In this document: positions 50,401-56,869 of the stretch, piece by piece
How positions within the stretch are numbered: the stretch's first letter is position 1
Layout of the letters: each line of letters opens with the position of its first letter
Source: Antedon mediterranea
Taxonomy: Eukaryota > Echinodermata > Crinoidea > Comatulida > Antedonidae
DNA: 64,000 nt
Assembly: GCF_964355755.1 (NCBI RefSeq)
Contig: NC_092678.1
Span: 7,970,922 to 8,034,921, forward strand
Reading direction: 5' to 3'
Made by a program: the position numbers and the translations under genes
Notes under the pieces: model-generated
Seen by the model: only the letters and a program-made list of their open reading frames with translations
The model's database searches: none
Told to the model about the DNA's origin: nothing

Positions 50401-51056
50401 TAAATGCAATATATAGGCCTAGTGTATGTTATCTTTGCAGTTGTTGCTCCCCAACATGAGCAACTTTTTCAAGTTTAGCGCGAATCGTTTCGGTTTGACG
50501 CTTGGCGCGCGTGTAAAGTGCTCAGTGTGAACCGGCCTTAAGTGTGTGGATGCATCGAAAGGTGAACAAATTAGTGCAAAATATTAGTTTATGAACAAAT
50601 AGGAAAAACTCTTGCAATTCAAATTTCACTATTTTTTCTTTAAAAGATAAACTATTGACAACATTAGCTAGAGAATTTGATTACAGTATAATTAAGATAA
50701 AGCTAAAATGCATATTCGAATAATGAAAGTTCATAAAATTGATGTTGATAAAAATATAAAATGTATATTTAAATGAACTTACACCACACAATTCAACATA
50801 TTTCTAAAATGTATAGTTCGAAAAATTATTCATTTCAATAAAACTAGAATAATAAATGTTGTAAAATAGGAATGGTTAGACCTAGCCACAAATTCTGAAA
50901 AGATCCATGATTAATATAATGCCCTACAATATTATAATATCTATTAAAAATGATAAATATTAAGAGATAAGTAATCATACCGGAATTTGAACCAACATCA
51001 GCACAACTAGAAATCGATAACTCCACCAATATTATTACCACTTTAAAGACAAACAT
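19436..51056 (-). CDS. LRR-containing G-protein-coupled receptor gene (relaxin-receptor/GRL101-like LGR), whole gene
   Basis: Read from right to left: signal-peptide exon (51056-50981), SRCR-like exon (ends 49018), Cys-rich LRR N-cap exon (48568-48427), fifteen LRR exons of exactly 72 bp, then one exon with hinge and seven helices (20459-19436). Every LRR exon begins with the third base of a leucine codon and ends with the first two bases (TT or CT) of the next, so any number can be spliced in frame. The family comprises plasma-membrane class A receptors whose LRR ectodomain binds peptide or protein ligands; the ligand here is unknown. The link between the first exon and the SRCR-like exon is not phase-consistent as drawn, so at least one exon there is missing or misplaced. 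The rest of the model is well supported. Confidence 0.85.
20740..20811 (-). CDS. LGR exon: LRR 15 (last repeat)
   Basis: 72 bp, acceptor TTTTAG and donor GTAAGT. It reads KLRGNKLKVY and ends in a Leu codon split with the seven-helix exon. It is the most diverged repeat of the series: it lacks the STLP motif and has TFQQFTGL. Confidence 0.9.
21814..21885 (-). CDS. LGR exon: LRR 14
   Basis: 72 bp with donor GTAAGT. It reads RLNGHKISTLPANAF and ends GLTALTTL. Canonical LRR spacing. Confidence 0.92.
22236..22307 (-). CDS. LGR exon: LRR 13
   Basis: 72 bp with donor GTGAGT. It reads RLEGNQIHTLEANAF and ends GLKSLTEL. Confidence 0.92.
22740..22811 (-). CDS. LGR exon: LRR 12
   Basis: 72 bp with donor GTGAGT. 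It reads RLDGNQISTLPASAF and ends GLSALTDL. The intron upstream of it (22812-34972) is enlarged to about 12 kb by the BEL/Pao element and LINE fragments. Confidence 0.92.
23056..23134 (+). repeat. BEL/Pao 5' LTR, left fragment
   Basis: Matches the first 78 bases of the 3' LTR (from 33692) with a G/T difference in TGTTTCGTGTGAAACAG and one extra A in the AATAAAACAAG run. It stops abruptly after GTAGATCC. Confidence 0.85.
23628..24509 (-). pseudogene. L1/Tx1-type LINE ORF2, C-terminal part (5'-truncated copy)
   Basis: The 293-residue open frame matches the C-terminus of the longer LINE protein at 53651-56008 almost residue for residue. It includes the zinc-ribbon-like CDKCGEIENENHLFFSC. Homology continues upstream, past a frame break in the T-run near 24530, to about 24704, where it stops: a typical 5' truncation. 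The element's 3' end is the CACAAAAGAG plus A-run (complement of 23240-23265). The copy lacks reverse transcriptase and is dead. Confidence 0.9.
25160..25335. repeat. 43-bp tandem repeat, ~3.7 copies
   Basis: Units contain GCATGAAAA(A/T)GTTGCAGCTG and AATGGTAAAGTC(A/G)CCGAGTC. Successive copies alternate between CACCG and CGCCG variants. The array ends a few bases before the LINE open frame at 25340; it might be an internally repeated part of that element or local sequence. Confidence 0.8.
25340..27349 (+). CDS. CR1/jockey-group LINE ORF2 (reverse transcriptase), 5'-truncated
   Basis: A 669-residue intact frame. It begins in the linker after the missing endonuclease (FGQWITSQDWHEI). Reverse transcriptase motifs follow in order: KSVAPGDLPP, ATITPLPKV with IRPISITP, VIAVDFRKAFDLIDH, GVPQGTKLGPLIF and the catalytic KYVDDLSI, then KLLGVQITNDLKW of the thumb. 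The C-terminal segment has HIRPVTEYACPEWHSAL and QKRACRIILG, typical of this group. The first in-frame Met is not necessarily a real start, because the element is cut off upstream. A poly(A)-signal-like AATAAA precedes the 3' microsatellite tail at 27559-27580. The open frame suggests fairly recent insertion. Confidence 0.9.
   Translation: MGCNVIKSFRPFSESACNRFGQWITSQDWHEILETDDLDEKVNIFESTLCLAYERCFPKRRIKVHSNDKPWITPKIKGLCKERQISFHKYGKMSRHFRTLRNQVIWEIKQAKIKYYKYEVNNLQNTNAKQWFQKVNQICGTNKKKSVLNLETEETDPLKICQLINSYLANICQKIEPLQTNSLPSYLPCGYAPTLNFWQVYHQLQKINCNKSVAPGDLPPRVIKEFAFEIASPLVDIYNASLSQGIVPRKWKEATITPLPKVKRQVNLNQIRPISITPIFVRMLEHFVSSWIKPKIAPKLDEMQFGNRTGASKSHYLTSMLHYLLQGLDKPGHEATVIAVDFRKAFDLIDHTIAVKKLIDIGVQPELMPWICDFLSERKQRVKLNGGFSNWQGITCGVPQGTKLGPLIFQVMVNNSLRDFPNRWKYVDDLSICEVHKKTPPNVQDQLNELSQWTKDNNMIINIEKTNFMNISFAKSQPIVKSFTINNIKITNVECLKLLGVQITNDLKWNMHIHDVVNRASKRLHMLTCLKRFGMPCNHLRQMYISHIRPVTEYACPEWHSALTIAQSMELESIQKRACRIILGQKYASYDQAIKLLNLKFLDQRREDILLDFAKNLNKIVPNALPKLRGETCGRILRNAKKQSEIYGNTKRFNNSCFPALCRLINKPK
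27581..28551 (+). repeat. BEL/Pao 5' LTR, right fragment
   Basis: Resumes at AAGATATTTATACTGTGATG and matches 33853-34733 except for point differences and a segment of about 95 bp at 28112-28207 absent from the 3' LTR. It contains AATAAACACTC near 28491 and ends CCGCCTCGCCA. Confidence 0.9.
28587..29285 (+). pseudogene. BEL/Pao gag, first part (ends at an in-frame TGA)
   Basis: The start ATG is at 28587, 36 bases after the LTR. A coiled-coil-like, charged N-terminus (KSRFTRQKKHLDNL and an acidic run) is followed by the conserved gag segment LPVFSGDVREYWTFRDDF found in BEL/Pao polyproteins (DUF1759 type). The frame stops at TGA 29283-29285; the downstream frame continues without a shift, so this is one nonsense change within gag. 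Describes an inactive copy. Confidence 0.85.
29286..30899 (+). pseudogene. BEL/Pao gag C-terminus, protease and start of reverse transcriptase
   Basis: Same frame as the preceding segment. It contains a CCHC knuckle (CWGCNTNDHWPDQC) and a second Cys cluster (CFSCLKRAAKNHNMRTC), then an aspartic protease active site (MLDSGANVTL) and the RT entry segment ending at YLPHHAIIR. The frame is lost in an A-run at about 30867-30873 and stops at 30899. Confidence 0.85.
30874..31852 (+). pseudogene. BEL/Pao reverse transcriptase and start of RNase H, frameshifted
   Basis: A further frame change lies near 30944-30952; the frame then runs from about 30950 to the FCDASE motif at about 31778-31797. It carries the RT palm motif ADISKMYHRI and the catalytic SYMDDIL. 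Just after FCDASE the middle of RNase H is missing and the frame changes again, so the end at 31852 is artefactual. Confidence 0.85.
31800..32793 (+). pseudogene. BEL/Pao RNase H C-terminus and integrase N-terminal region
   Basis: Continues in a new frame: FFSDSIIALSWI and WRHIPRENNIADQVSRG (end of RNase H), then the integrase zinc-binding region with RYVHERGHYGVATT and RCVKCRTM. The frame is lost again near 32735-32745, before the first catalytic Asp. Confidence 0.85.
32746..33640 (+). pseudogene. BEL/Pao integrase catalytic core and C-terminus
   Basis: Contains the integrase DDE core: the first Asp lies in a DYFGP-like segment around 32761, the second in QSDNGTQF and the Glu in NGCAEALVKG. 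A stop at 33449-33451 and a frame change just before it separate the C-terminal strand region, which runs to a TAG at 33637-33639 but contains a further TGA near 33514. The purine tract and 3' LTR follow. Confidence 0.85.
33692..34733 (+). repeat. BEL/Pao 3' LTR
   Basis: 1,042 bp, TG...CA, preceded by the purine tract at 33681-33691. AATAAA lies near 34672. It lacks a ~95-bp segment present in the 5' LTR, indicating a deletion after insertion or divergence between copies by recombination. Confidence 0.9.
34973..35044 (-). CDS. LGR exon: LRR 11
   Basis: 72 bp; acceptor ACTTTTAAG, donor GTAAGT. It reads FFYSNQISTLPANAF and ends GLTALETL. Confidence 0.92.
35891..35962 (-). CDS. LGR exon: LRR 10
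   Basis: 72 bp. It reads SLYRNQISTLPANAF and ends GLTALKGL. Confidence 0.92.
36775..36846 (-). CDS. LGR exon: LRR 9
   Basis: 72 bp. It reads SLYSNQISTLPANVF and ends GLTALETL. Identical in protein to LRR 7 and LRR 5. Confidence 0.92.
38237..38308 (-). CDS. LGR exon: LRR 8
   Basis: 72 bp. It reads YLYSNQISTLPANAF and ends GLTALETL. Same protein as LRR 6. Confidence 0.92.
39112..39183 (-). CDS. LGR exon: LRR 7
   Basis: 72 bp. It reads SLYSNQISTLPANVF. Duplicate of LRR 9 within the 2,337-bp duplication. Confidence 0.92.
40574..40645 (-). CDS. LGR exon: LRR 6
   Basis: 72 bp. It reads YLYSNQISTLPANAF. Duplicate of LRR 8. Confidence 0.92.
41449..41520 (-). CDS. LGR exon: LRR 5
   Basis: 72 bp. 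It reads SLYSNQISTLPANVF. Same protein as LRR 7 and 9 but with more diverged flanking intron. Confidence 0.92.
42350..42421 (-). CDS. LGR exon: LRR 4
   Basis: 72 bp. It reads DLSWNQISTLPANAF and ends GLTALETL. The Helitron-like insertion lies in the intron on its upstream side. Confidence 0.92.
42766..44133 (+). mobile_element. Helitron2/Helentron-like non-autonomous element
   Basis: The insertion is defined by comparison with the neighbouring paralogous intron: AAATAA|TTATATAG near 44801 is the empty site, and here AATAA and TTATAT flank the element. The left end TTGGTTATCCGC folds into a perfect 10-bp hairpin (GGTTATCCGC / GCGGATAACC, 42768-42792). The same GCGGATAACC recurs at 44093-44102 near the right end, giving asymmetric inverted repeats. 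It is followed by the terminal hairpin (GAACTCGTCA, loop AAG, TGATGAGTTC; 44103-44125), AAAT and CTAG. No Rep-helicase frame is visible in its 1,368 bp. Confidence 0.75.
44400..44471 (-). CDS. LGR exon: LRR 3
   Basis: 72 bp. It reads DLSYNQISTLSENAF and ends GLTALETL; SEN replaces the usual PAN. Confidence 0.92.
45073..45144 (-). CDS. LGR exon: LRR 2
   Basis: 72 bp. It reads YLSNNQISTLPANAF and ends GLTALTTL. Confidence 0.92.
46356..46427 (-). CDS. LGR exon: LRR 1
   Basis: 72 bp. It reads NLYTNQISTLPANAF and ends GLTALERL. It joins the N-cap exon in the standard split-Leu phase. Confidence 0.92.
47240..47440. mobile_element. Possible small solo-LTR-like insertion in the array
   Basis: Array homology is interrupted here by about 200 bp starting TGTATAG and ending GTGACA, with CAAATAAAGAC inside. 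TG...CA ends and a poly(A)-signal-like word would suit a short solo LTR, but no target duplication is visible and no internal part is present. Confidence 0.3.
48427..48568 (-). CDS. LGR exon: cysteine-rich LRR N-cap
   Basis: 142 bp; acceptor TTATAG, donor GTAAGT. It encodes GCPRHCTCNVRTC, then SCYNNTRCTQW and a YDPITRL end that leads into LRR 1. CPxxCxC is the signature of an LRR N-terminal cap; the number of cysteines is higher than usual. Both exon phases match their neighbours: the first two bases TC complete an Ile codon after the SRCR-like exon, and the last TT begins the split Leu. Confidence 0.88.
49018..49110 (-). CDS. LGR exon: SRCR-like C-terminal half-domain
   Basis: The donor GTAAGG after CAAA fixes the lower end at 49018, in phase with the N-cap exon. 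The frame reads CNGMRVHDCGHDEDASVICQ, very close to the end of scavenger-receptor cysteine-rich domains (HxCGHxEDAxVxC). Upstream it is preceded by LNLYCNCLK and then a stop, so the 5' boundary is uncertain; the N-terminal half of the domain (WGTVCDD-type) was not found. An unusual LDLa module, which relaxin receptors carry in this position (CNG..DCG..EDxxC), is the alternative. Confidence 0.6.
49239..49466. repeat. 57-bp minisatellite, 4 copies
   Basis: Units begin ACACCCTCTTAC at 49239, 49296, 49353 and 49410 and contain GTTTGGAGCGATGGGAGGGG and AAGCACTGCACTCT. Because 57 is a multiple of three and the unit has no stop, several frames remain open on both strands; these give 19-residue repeats and should not be read as protein. 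Confidence 0.9.
49470..50975. other. Receptor first intron, no further exon recognised
   Basis: The missing first half of the SRCR-like domain should lie here if it exists, but no WGTVCDD-like or other Cys-rich frame with splice sites was seen on the minus strand. Short open frames around 49659-49919 have no recognisable content. Confidence 0.4.
50981..51056 (-). CDS. LGR exon: start codon and signal peptide
   Basis: ATG at 51056-51054 opens MFVFKVVIILVELSISSC followed by ADVGSNS and the donor CCG|GTATGA at 50981. A charged/hydrophobic/small-residue pattern with a likely cut after SSCA makes a good signal peptide for a secreted-side N-terminus. An upstream in-frame ATG at 51128 would add 24 residues before the hydrophobic stretch and fits a signal peptide less well. 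The exon ends in phase 1; the SRCR-like exon as drawn does not start in phase 1, so an intervening exon is probable. Assignment to the receptor rests on strand, position and the need for a signal peptide. Confidence 0.65.
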
Positions 51057-51566
51057 CTTGTTACGCAATTCAGTACCGTGGTGTGCGTAGTAAACTTTAT
51101 CTCCCAAAGTCATTTCAACGTTTGACATAATATTGTTTCTTTTAGTATTGTTGCAAAAGAGTTTTAAATAATTAAGATAAATCAGTTCACCAGCTGTATT
51201 ACTTTGCTTAGTGGGGTTGATATTAATATTTAATTGTTTTTGTTAAGTAATTACATATATAGATTGAAGATAACCAGTAATTATTGTGAATTTACTATTT
51301 GTACTATTGATTATTTTCTAAGAAAGTGTATAGAAAGGTTTTTTAGAACAAAGGATAAATGCAATTATAGGTAACGTAATTGTTTAAGAATGTTTGCAAG
51401 AATTGAACATTCTAAATGAGAAAATGAATATAATTGGAATATAACAGGAGTATTAGTTAGACACTGGTAGTGTACAAACTCTTGTTTACTTATGTATTTT
51501 ATGCATATAAAGCATAATATATATATATGTATAGGAAGAGAGGCACACACCAAACCAAAGAGAGAA

Positions 51567-52400
51567 AAAAAATGATTTGCAACAACTTATAGAGCAATAA
51601 TACACACATTTGTCGAAAAATAAAAGGGTCGAAATTTTGCCATTTTCTGAAAAAATCCCCAAAATATCGACTTTTTAAAATTCAATAATTATGCGATAAT
51701 ATCTCTATAATATATACGCATATATTGCTTTGCAACAACTTATAGAGCCATAATACACACTTTTGTCGAAAAATAAAAGGGTCGAAATTTTACCATTTTC
51801 TGAAAAAATCCCTGTACTATACTGTAGTACAGGGATTTTTTCGAAAAATGCCCAAAATATCGACTTTTTAAAATTCAATAATTATGCGATAATATCTCTA
51901 TAATATATACGCATATATTGCTTTATAACAACTTATAGAGCCATAATACACAGTAGTTGTTTTGTCAAAAAATAAAAGGGTCAACATTTTGCCATTTTCT
52001 GAAAAAATCCCTGTACTATAGTACAGGGATTTTTTTCAAAAAAGGCAAAAATATCGACTATTTAAAATTCTATTATTATGCCATACTATTGCCATATATG
52101 CACATAATATGCATTATCATCATCTTATAGAGTCATAGTAACTAGTTATGTCAACAAATAAAAGGGTCTAAATTTGGTAATTTTTCGAAAACAGGGATTT
52201 TTTCAAAAATGGCCAAAATATCGATTATTTAAAATTAAATTATTATGCAATAATATTGCCATATATGCACATATTATATTGCTTTATCATCATCTTTATA
52301 GAGTCATACTAACTGTAGGTATGCAATAATATTACTATATATGCGCATATGTTGCGTTATCATCATCTTAGAGTCATAGTAACCAAAAAAATCACCCCAA
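51567..52400. repeat. ~165-190-bp tandem repeat with embedded palindromes
   Basis: The anchor CAACTTATAGAG(C/T)(C/A)ATAATAC recurs at about 51572, 51735, 51927 and, more diverged, at 52116, 52284 and 52363. Each unit contains AAATAAAAGGGTC, CATTTTCTGAAAAAATCCC and AAAATATCGAC. Two units carry a palindrome AATCCCTGTACTATAGTACA-type hairpin (51803-51840 and 52004-52037). Noncoding. Confidence 0.85.
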
Positions 52401-52799
52401 AACATGGCGTTTTTTTAATTTCATTTAATATGCTCTAATATATGCATGTATATTTCCATACTTTCTAGACTTTTTCTCAAAACAGAAAGGTCGAAATCGT
52501 ATACGATTCTGCGCATGTCACTGCAATGTCAAAATGGGTCGACATTTATTGCATGTCAATTTTTCGAAAATGTTTATGGAATTTTTTATATATAACAATA
52601 TTATGGCATAATTTAATTTTTTAATTTCATTTTTTTTTGTTGACATAATTGCTTATATGACTCCATAAGACAATGATACCTTAATATTATGTGCATATAG
52701 TACTATTATATTATCGTTTTTTCCTTCCAAAGAGGCCTACCTAAAATGTTTAATTGCCAAATTTCGGCAAACAAAATGTAATATTCATTAAAAAAATTA

Positions 52800-53260
52800 G
52801 ACAATAACAATATGAGGCCTATACAGTTGAACATTCCGTAAGCGACCGCCCTCGGGACCGGAAAAACTGGCCGCGTACGGCAGGTGACCACTTACGGGAT
52901 ATCCGATTATAACTCCGATATAACTTTGCTAGGTCTCAAGGCGATATCTGATATAATGACAAGTCAATCTGTAAGATTGTATTTAACTCTGATTGAGAAA
53001 AGAGTGAGTGAATTATACAGTTTTCGCAATACATATTGCGCACTTTAATGTAAATTATGCTAAACATACTGTCAAGGCTCTGTTTACACACGGTCACCAA
53101 TCACAGGCATAAATCAAATCCCCTGTTCACACGCATAAAATTACTGACGTCATTTTACCGGTAACCCTGATTTGCAATACATACTAGGGCTGATCAAAAT
53201 CGGTTTCCAATAATAACAACCAGATTCTGATTAGTCGACTATTGGTTCACACTAGAGGCA
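52800..53260. other. Intergenic, repeat-like fragments
   Basis: A GC-richer stretch at about 52835-52905 (CCGCCCTCGGGACCGG, CCACTTACGGGATATCCG) resembles a transposon end, but no partner end was found. No gene is seen. Confidence 0.35.
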
Positions 53261-53275
53261 CACAGCAAGCGAGTT

Positions 53276-56200
53276 TTTTTTTTTTTTTTCTCTTTTGTGG
53301 CGCAAACACCACTTTTATTCACATTCATATTATCTCATATTACATAAAATCGTATTATTTAACTTGTAAATGTCGTTACAGTTCATAAGTAACATTTTTA
53401 CATATATGAATTCTGTATTACTCCTTTTTTCATTAATTTTCTTATATTTTGTTATACACTTGACAGGATCATCATTATCATCTATCCCGTTTTAAAATAG
53501 TTCACACATTTTCATTTGTTTGTTTTCATTTTACAACCCGGATTATACAATATATTTATATACATGATAAAAAAAAACAATAATAGCTCAGTACCACCAG
53601 TAACCCGTATCACTGTAATTCCTTTTCGGTTAATCGTATCAAGTTAGAATTTATATTATCATAATCTTATTTCTTAAAGCTACCCATTTTTCTATACTTG
53701 TTTCTTTATTGTTATATGTTTCACATTCAATGTTATATAACATATTGCTTTTAAATGAATTCCATAAAGATTTACCCACTGGCTTATTTAGTGCAGATAA
53801 CATTTTTATTCTATAAATAGTAAATGCTGCAAAAGTGTAAATATAATCTATTAGCTTATCTCCCGTTCCTAGTATTAATTGTTTAAATGATATATTATTG
53901 TGATTTAAACTTACAAAGATACTAAGCATTTTCCTCCAATATTTCTGAATAAATCTACAACTAAAAAACAAATGATTTTCATTTTCAATTTCTCCACATT
54001 TGTCACACGTTTGTGTTTCCTTAATTTTCCACTGATACAGCCGTTTGTTGGTAGGCAGTATTCTATGTAACATCTTATAATTGAATTGTGCTAGTTTCTT
54101 ATCTTTCATTTTACATACTTTCCGTAACCAAGAAGTTTTCCAATCAATGTTGTTATCATTGAAGTACTCTTCCCATTTTAGTTGTGACATTGGAATAATG
54201 AAATATTCTTTCACAAACCATGAGTATATTAGTTTGGTAGTATTAATCTCATACTTAGTCCCAACTACTTCATCATTATCATCACAATTGAAAATATCTA
54301 CCTCCTTAATAATACGTTTCCATTGAATTGGTATTGCCTTAATAATGCACAAATACTCATTTAACCAGTTTGTTTTACATTGTAGTTTCACCAGTATTTC
54401 GTTCGATGTTAAAAAAGTGTTCTTATTAACAATGTCTTTAATACTGATAATGCCACTGTCAATCCAATGCTTGTAGAAAAGCGTTTTTTTTTTAAGTTTA
54501 ACGTAGTGGTTTCCCCACAGTTGCTCATTCATTATATCGTTATAAGTTTCAGGTTTTTTTTTAGAGATTCTGTTATAATTTATGTAGGCTTTTATCATAT
54601 TTTTGTAAAACAGTGGAATTTTATCAGAATTAACATCAATAATGTTATAACATGACATATTAAGTAAAACATTAACATCACATATTTTTTTAATATAATA
54701 CATTGGAATATTTTTCCATTTAGCACCATCATCATTCATAATTCTTTTTAACCAGCCACACATGAGTGCGTTAACATGAAGAGTAAAATCAGGCATTTTA
54801 ATGCCTCCCATCTCAACATCACCAATTAGAGTTTTTCTTTTTATCTTTTCCCTTTTATTGTTCCAAATAAAATTATATATTAGATTTGTAACTTGTGTAT
54901 ATACATATTTTGGAACATCAGTGATATTTGCAGCATATGTTAATTTAGATAGTGCAAGTCTTTTCAGGATTATTATTCTACCAAAAATTGAGAGATTTCT
55001 AGCATTCCATTGTTTTAAAGTCTTTTCTAGCTCTATTAATTTAACATTCCAGTTTTTTCTGGTACATTCTTCTGTATTATACCCTACATATATGCCTAAA
55101 ATTTTGATCGGGTGTTTTACCCAATTTAATTCTAAAGGTCTATCTATTCTGTTCTTCCACTTACCAATCCAAAAAGCATTGGTTTTTTTTTTATTTAGTG
55201 TCATTCCAGATACTTCACCAAAACGTTCAATTACACTGACTGCTGACTTAATACTTTTGTCATTACCAACATACAAAACAGTATCATCGGCTAATTGGCT
55301 TATTCTAGCTTCTATGTTATTTTCATTATTTGGAAGTTTAATACCCTTATAGTCATCTTTGTTTCTTATTCTAGATGCCATTACTTCAACCACTAAAATG
55401 AATAACAGAGCAGATAGAGGACAACCTTGTCTAATACCTCTTTCCATTTTAAAATTGTTTGAAACCCAACCATTGTTGACTGTGACACATTCAACGTTAT
55501 TGTATAATACTTTTACCCAGTTACAAAAGAACATTCCAAAGTTAAACTTTTCTAGAACATTGAACATAAAATCTCTACTAATAGAGTCAAAAGCCTTCTT
55601 AAAATCTACGGTAATTATTGCCCCTTCGATATCATTACACTCTGTATAATAAAGCAGGTCTTCTATTAACCGAATGTTTTCACCAGCGAAACGGCCTTTT
55701 ATATAACCTTTTTGGTCTGAACTTACTATTGATTTAATAACCATTTTAAGTCTGTTACTTAATACATGTGCAAGAATTTTGTAATCGGTGTTTAAGAGGG
55801 TAATGGGACGCCAATTATTCAAATTTTCTCTTTCTCCATCCTTGAACAAAAGGGTGATTACACCTCGTTTTTGCGAAAAGGATAATTCTTGAGAATTATA
55901 ACTTTCATTTAACGCATCGCAAATTAAATGTTTAATATTATTCCAAAAGAACACATAAAATTCAACACTTAGACCATCCGATCCTGGTGTTTTATTTTTT
56001 TCCATCATTGAAATGGCCTTTTTACATTCATCAATAGTGACGTAACCTTCACAATTTTCTTTTTCTATTTCTGAAAGCTTGTTTATAATAGAATTACAAA
56101 GGTATTTATTAATTTTTCCAGGGTTTATAACATTTTTTGCGTATAAACCTTCGAAATGTTGTATTTGTTCCTTTAAAATATCAATTGGGCTCGTTGCTAA

Positions 56201-56473
56201 GCTCCCATCTTTAGTAATTAAACTTTTTATGTGTTTCTTTTTACTTTTGGATCTTTCTAACCCAAGAAAGTATTTTGTATTCCGCTCGCCTTCCTCTATC
56301 CATTTTACTCTGGACCTAATTTGCGCGCCTTTTGCTTCTACATTATAAATGTTTTCAAGCTCTATTTTTTTGTTTTAAATTTTATTTTCAATGGTTATAT
56401 CACAATTTTGAGTATTCATAATTGTTTCATTTAAGTTTTTTATTTGTTTTTGTAATTTTTCTTTCTTTTTATT
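53276..56473 (-). mobile_element. L1/Tx1-type LINE, 5'-truncated, with 13-bp target duplication
   Basis: CAGCAAGCGAGTT occurs at 53263-53275 and 56474-56486, exactly flanking the element: a target-site duplication. The 3' end is an A-run (complement of 53276-53292) after CACAAAAGAG. The 3.2-kb body contains ORF2 without its N-terminal endonuclease, so the copy is 5'-truncated. Confidence 0.92.
53651..56374 (-). pseudogene. LINE ORF2: reverse transcriptase and C-terminal zinc ribbon
   Basis: The frame is open from just after a TAA at 56377-56375 down to 53651, about 907 residues. It contains EEGERNTKYFLGLE upstream of the palm, MEKNKTPGSDGLSVEF, the RPITLLNTDYKI motif, AIITVDFKKAFDSISR, GIRQGCPLSALLF and the catalytic QLADDTVLYVGN (LADD in place of the usual YADD), then RIIILKRLALSKLTYAA and a CDKCGEIENENHLFFSC zinc ribbon near the C-terminus. 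The same frame continues upstream of the TAA to the element's truncated end, so that stop is a nonsense change. L1/Tx1 group by motif order; exact clade not resolved. Confidence 0.9.
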
Positions 56474-56639
56474 CAGCAAGCGAGTTAACCAATCGACAGT
56501 TCGAATAATCCATCGCTTGTGATTGGTCAAATCACTTATGTTGCGTTACGTCCTTGTGTTGCGTCTCGAGTGGAACCAAGCATGAAAATTGAGATCGCCC
56601 TATAAGATCGATAATTTCTTACACAGACTGACACGATTC

Positions 56640-56831
56640 GGTACCCTGAATCTAAAAGTCTTCATTACTGTTTTTGTCCTGTTTCCGGTTCCCGTGTTGT
56701 CCTGTTTTTTTTTCATTTTCTATGGGCTGCCTTATACAAGCTTTGCTTTTTAGGAATGTTGCCCCTCTTATTTTAATAATGTTTACTGTTAATTTTTATT
56801 TTCTATGAAAGACAAGAGAAATAAATGTTAC

Positions 56832-56862
<31 letters not shown>

Positions 56863-56865
56863 AGT
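56640..56865 (+). mobile_element. LINE 3'-UTR fragment with (GATT)n tail
   Basis: GAGAAATAAATGTTACTTTG followed by GATT repeats (56838-56862) looks like the 3' end of a CR1/L2-type LINE, whose tails are short tandem repeats. No coding part remains. Confidence 0.45.
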
Positions 56866-56869
56866 TAGC

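Larger units (their letters stand above)
53242..56579. mobile_element. MITE interrupted by a LINE
   Basis: The flanks of the LINE, read together, start TTGGTTCACACTAGAGGC (53242) and end GCGTCTCGAGTGGAACCAA (56579), an imperfect terminal inverted repeat. The right part (GTGATTGGTCAAATCAC, TTGCGTTACGTCC) matches the intact MITE at 61791-61929. The LINE therefore inserted into an existing MITE. Confidence 0.6.

Noticed and set aside
54081-55649. Plus-strand frames of 62-183 codons
   Set aside because: Antisense shadows of the LINE ORF2.
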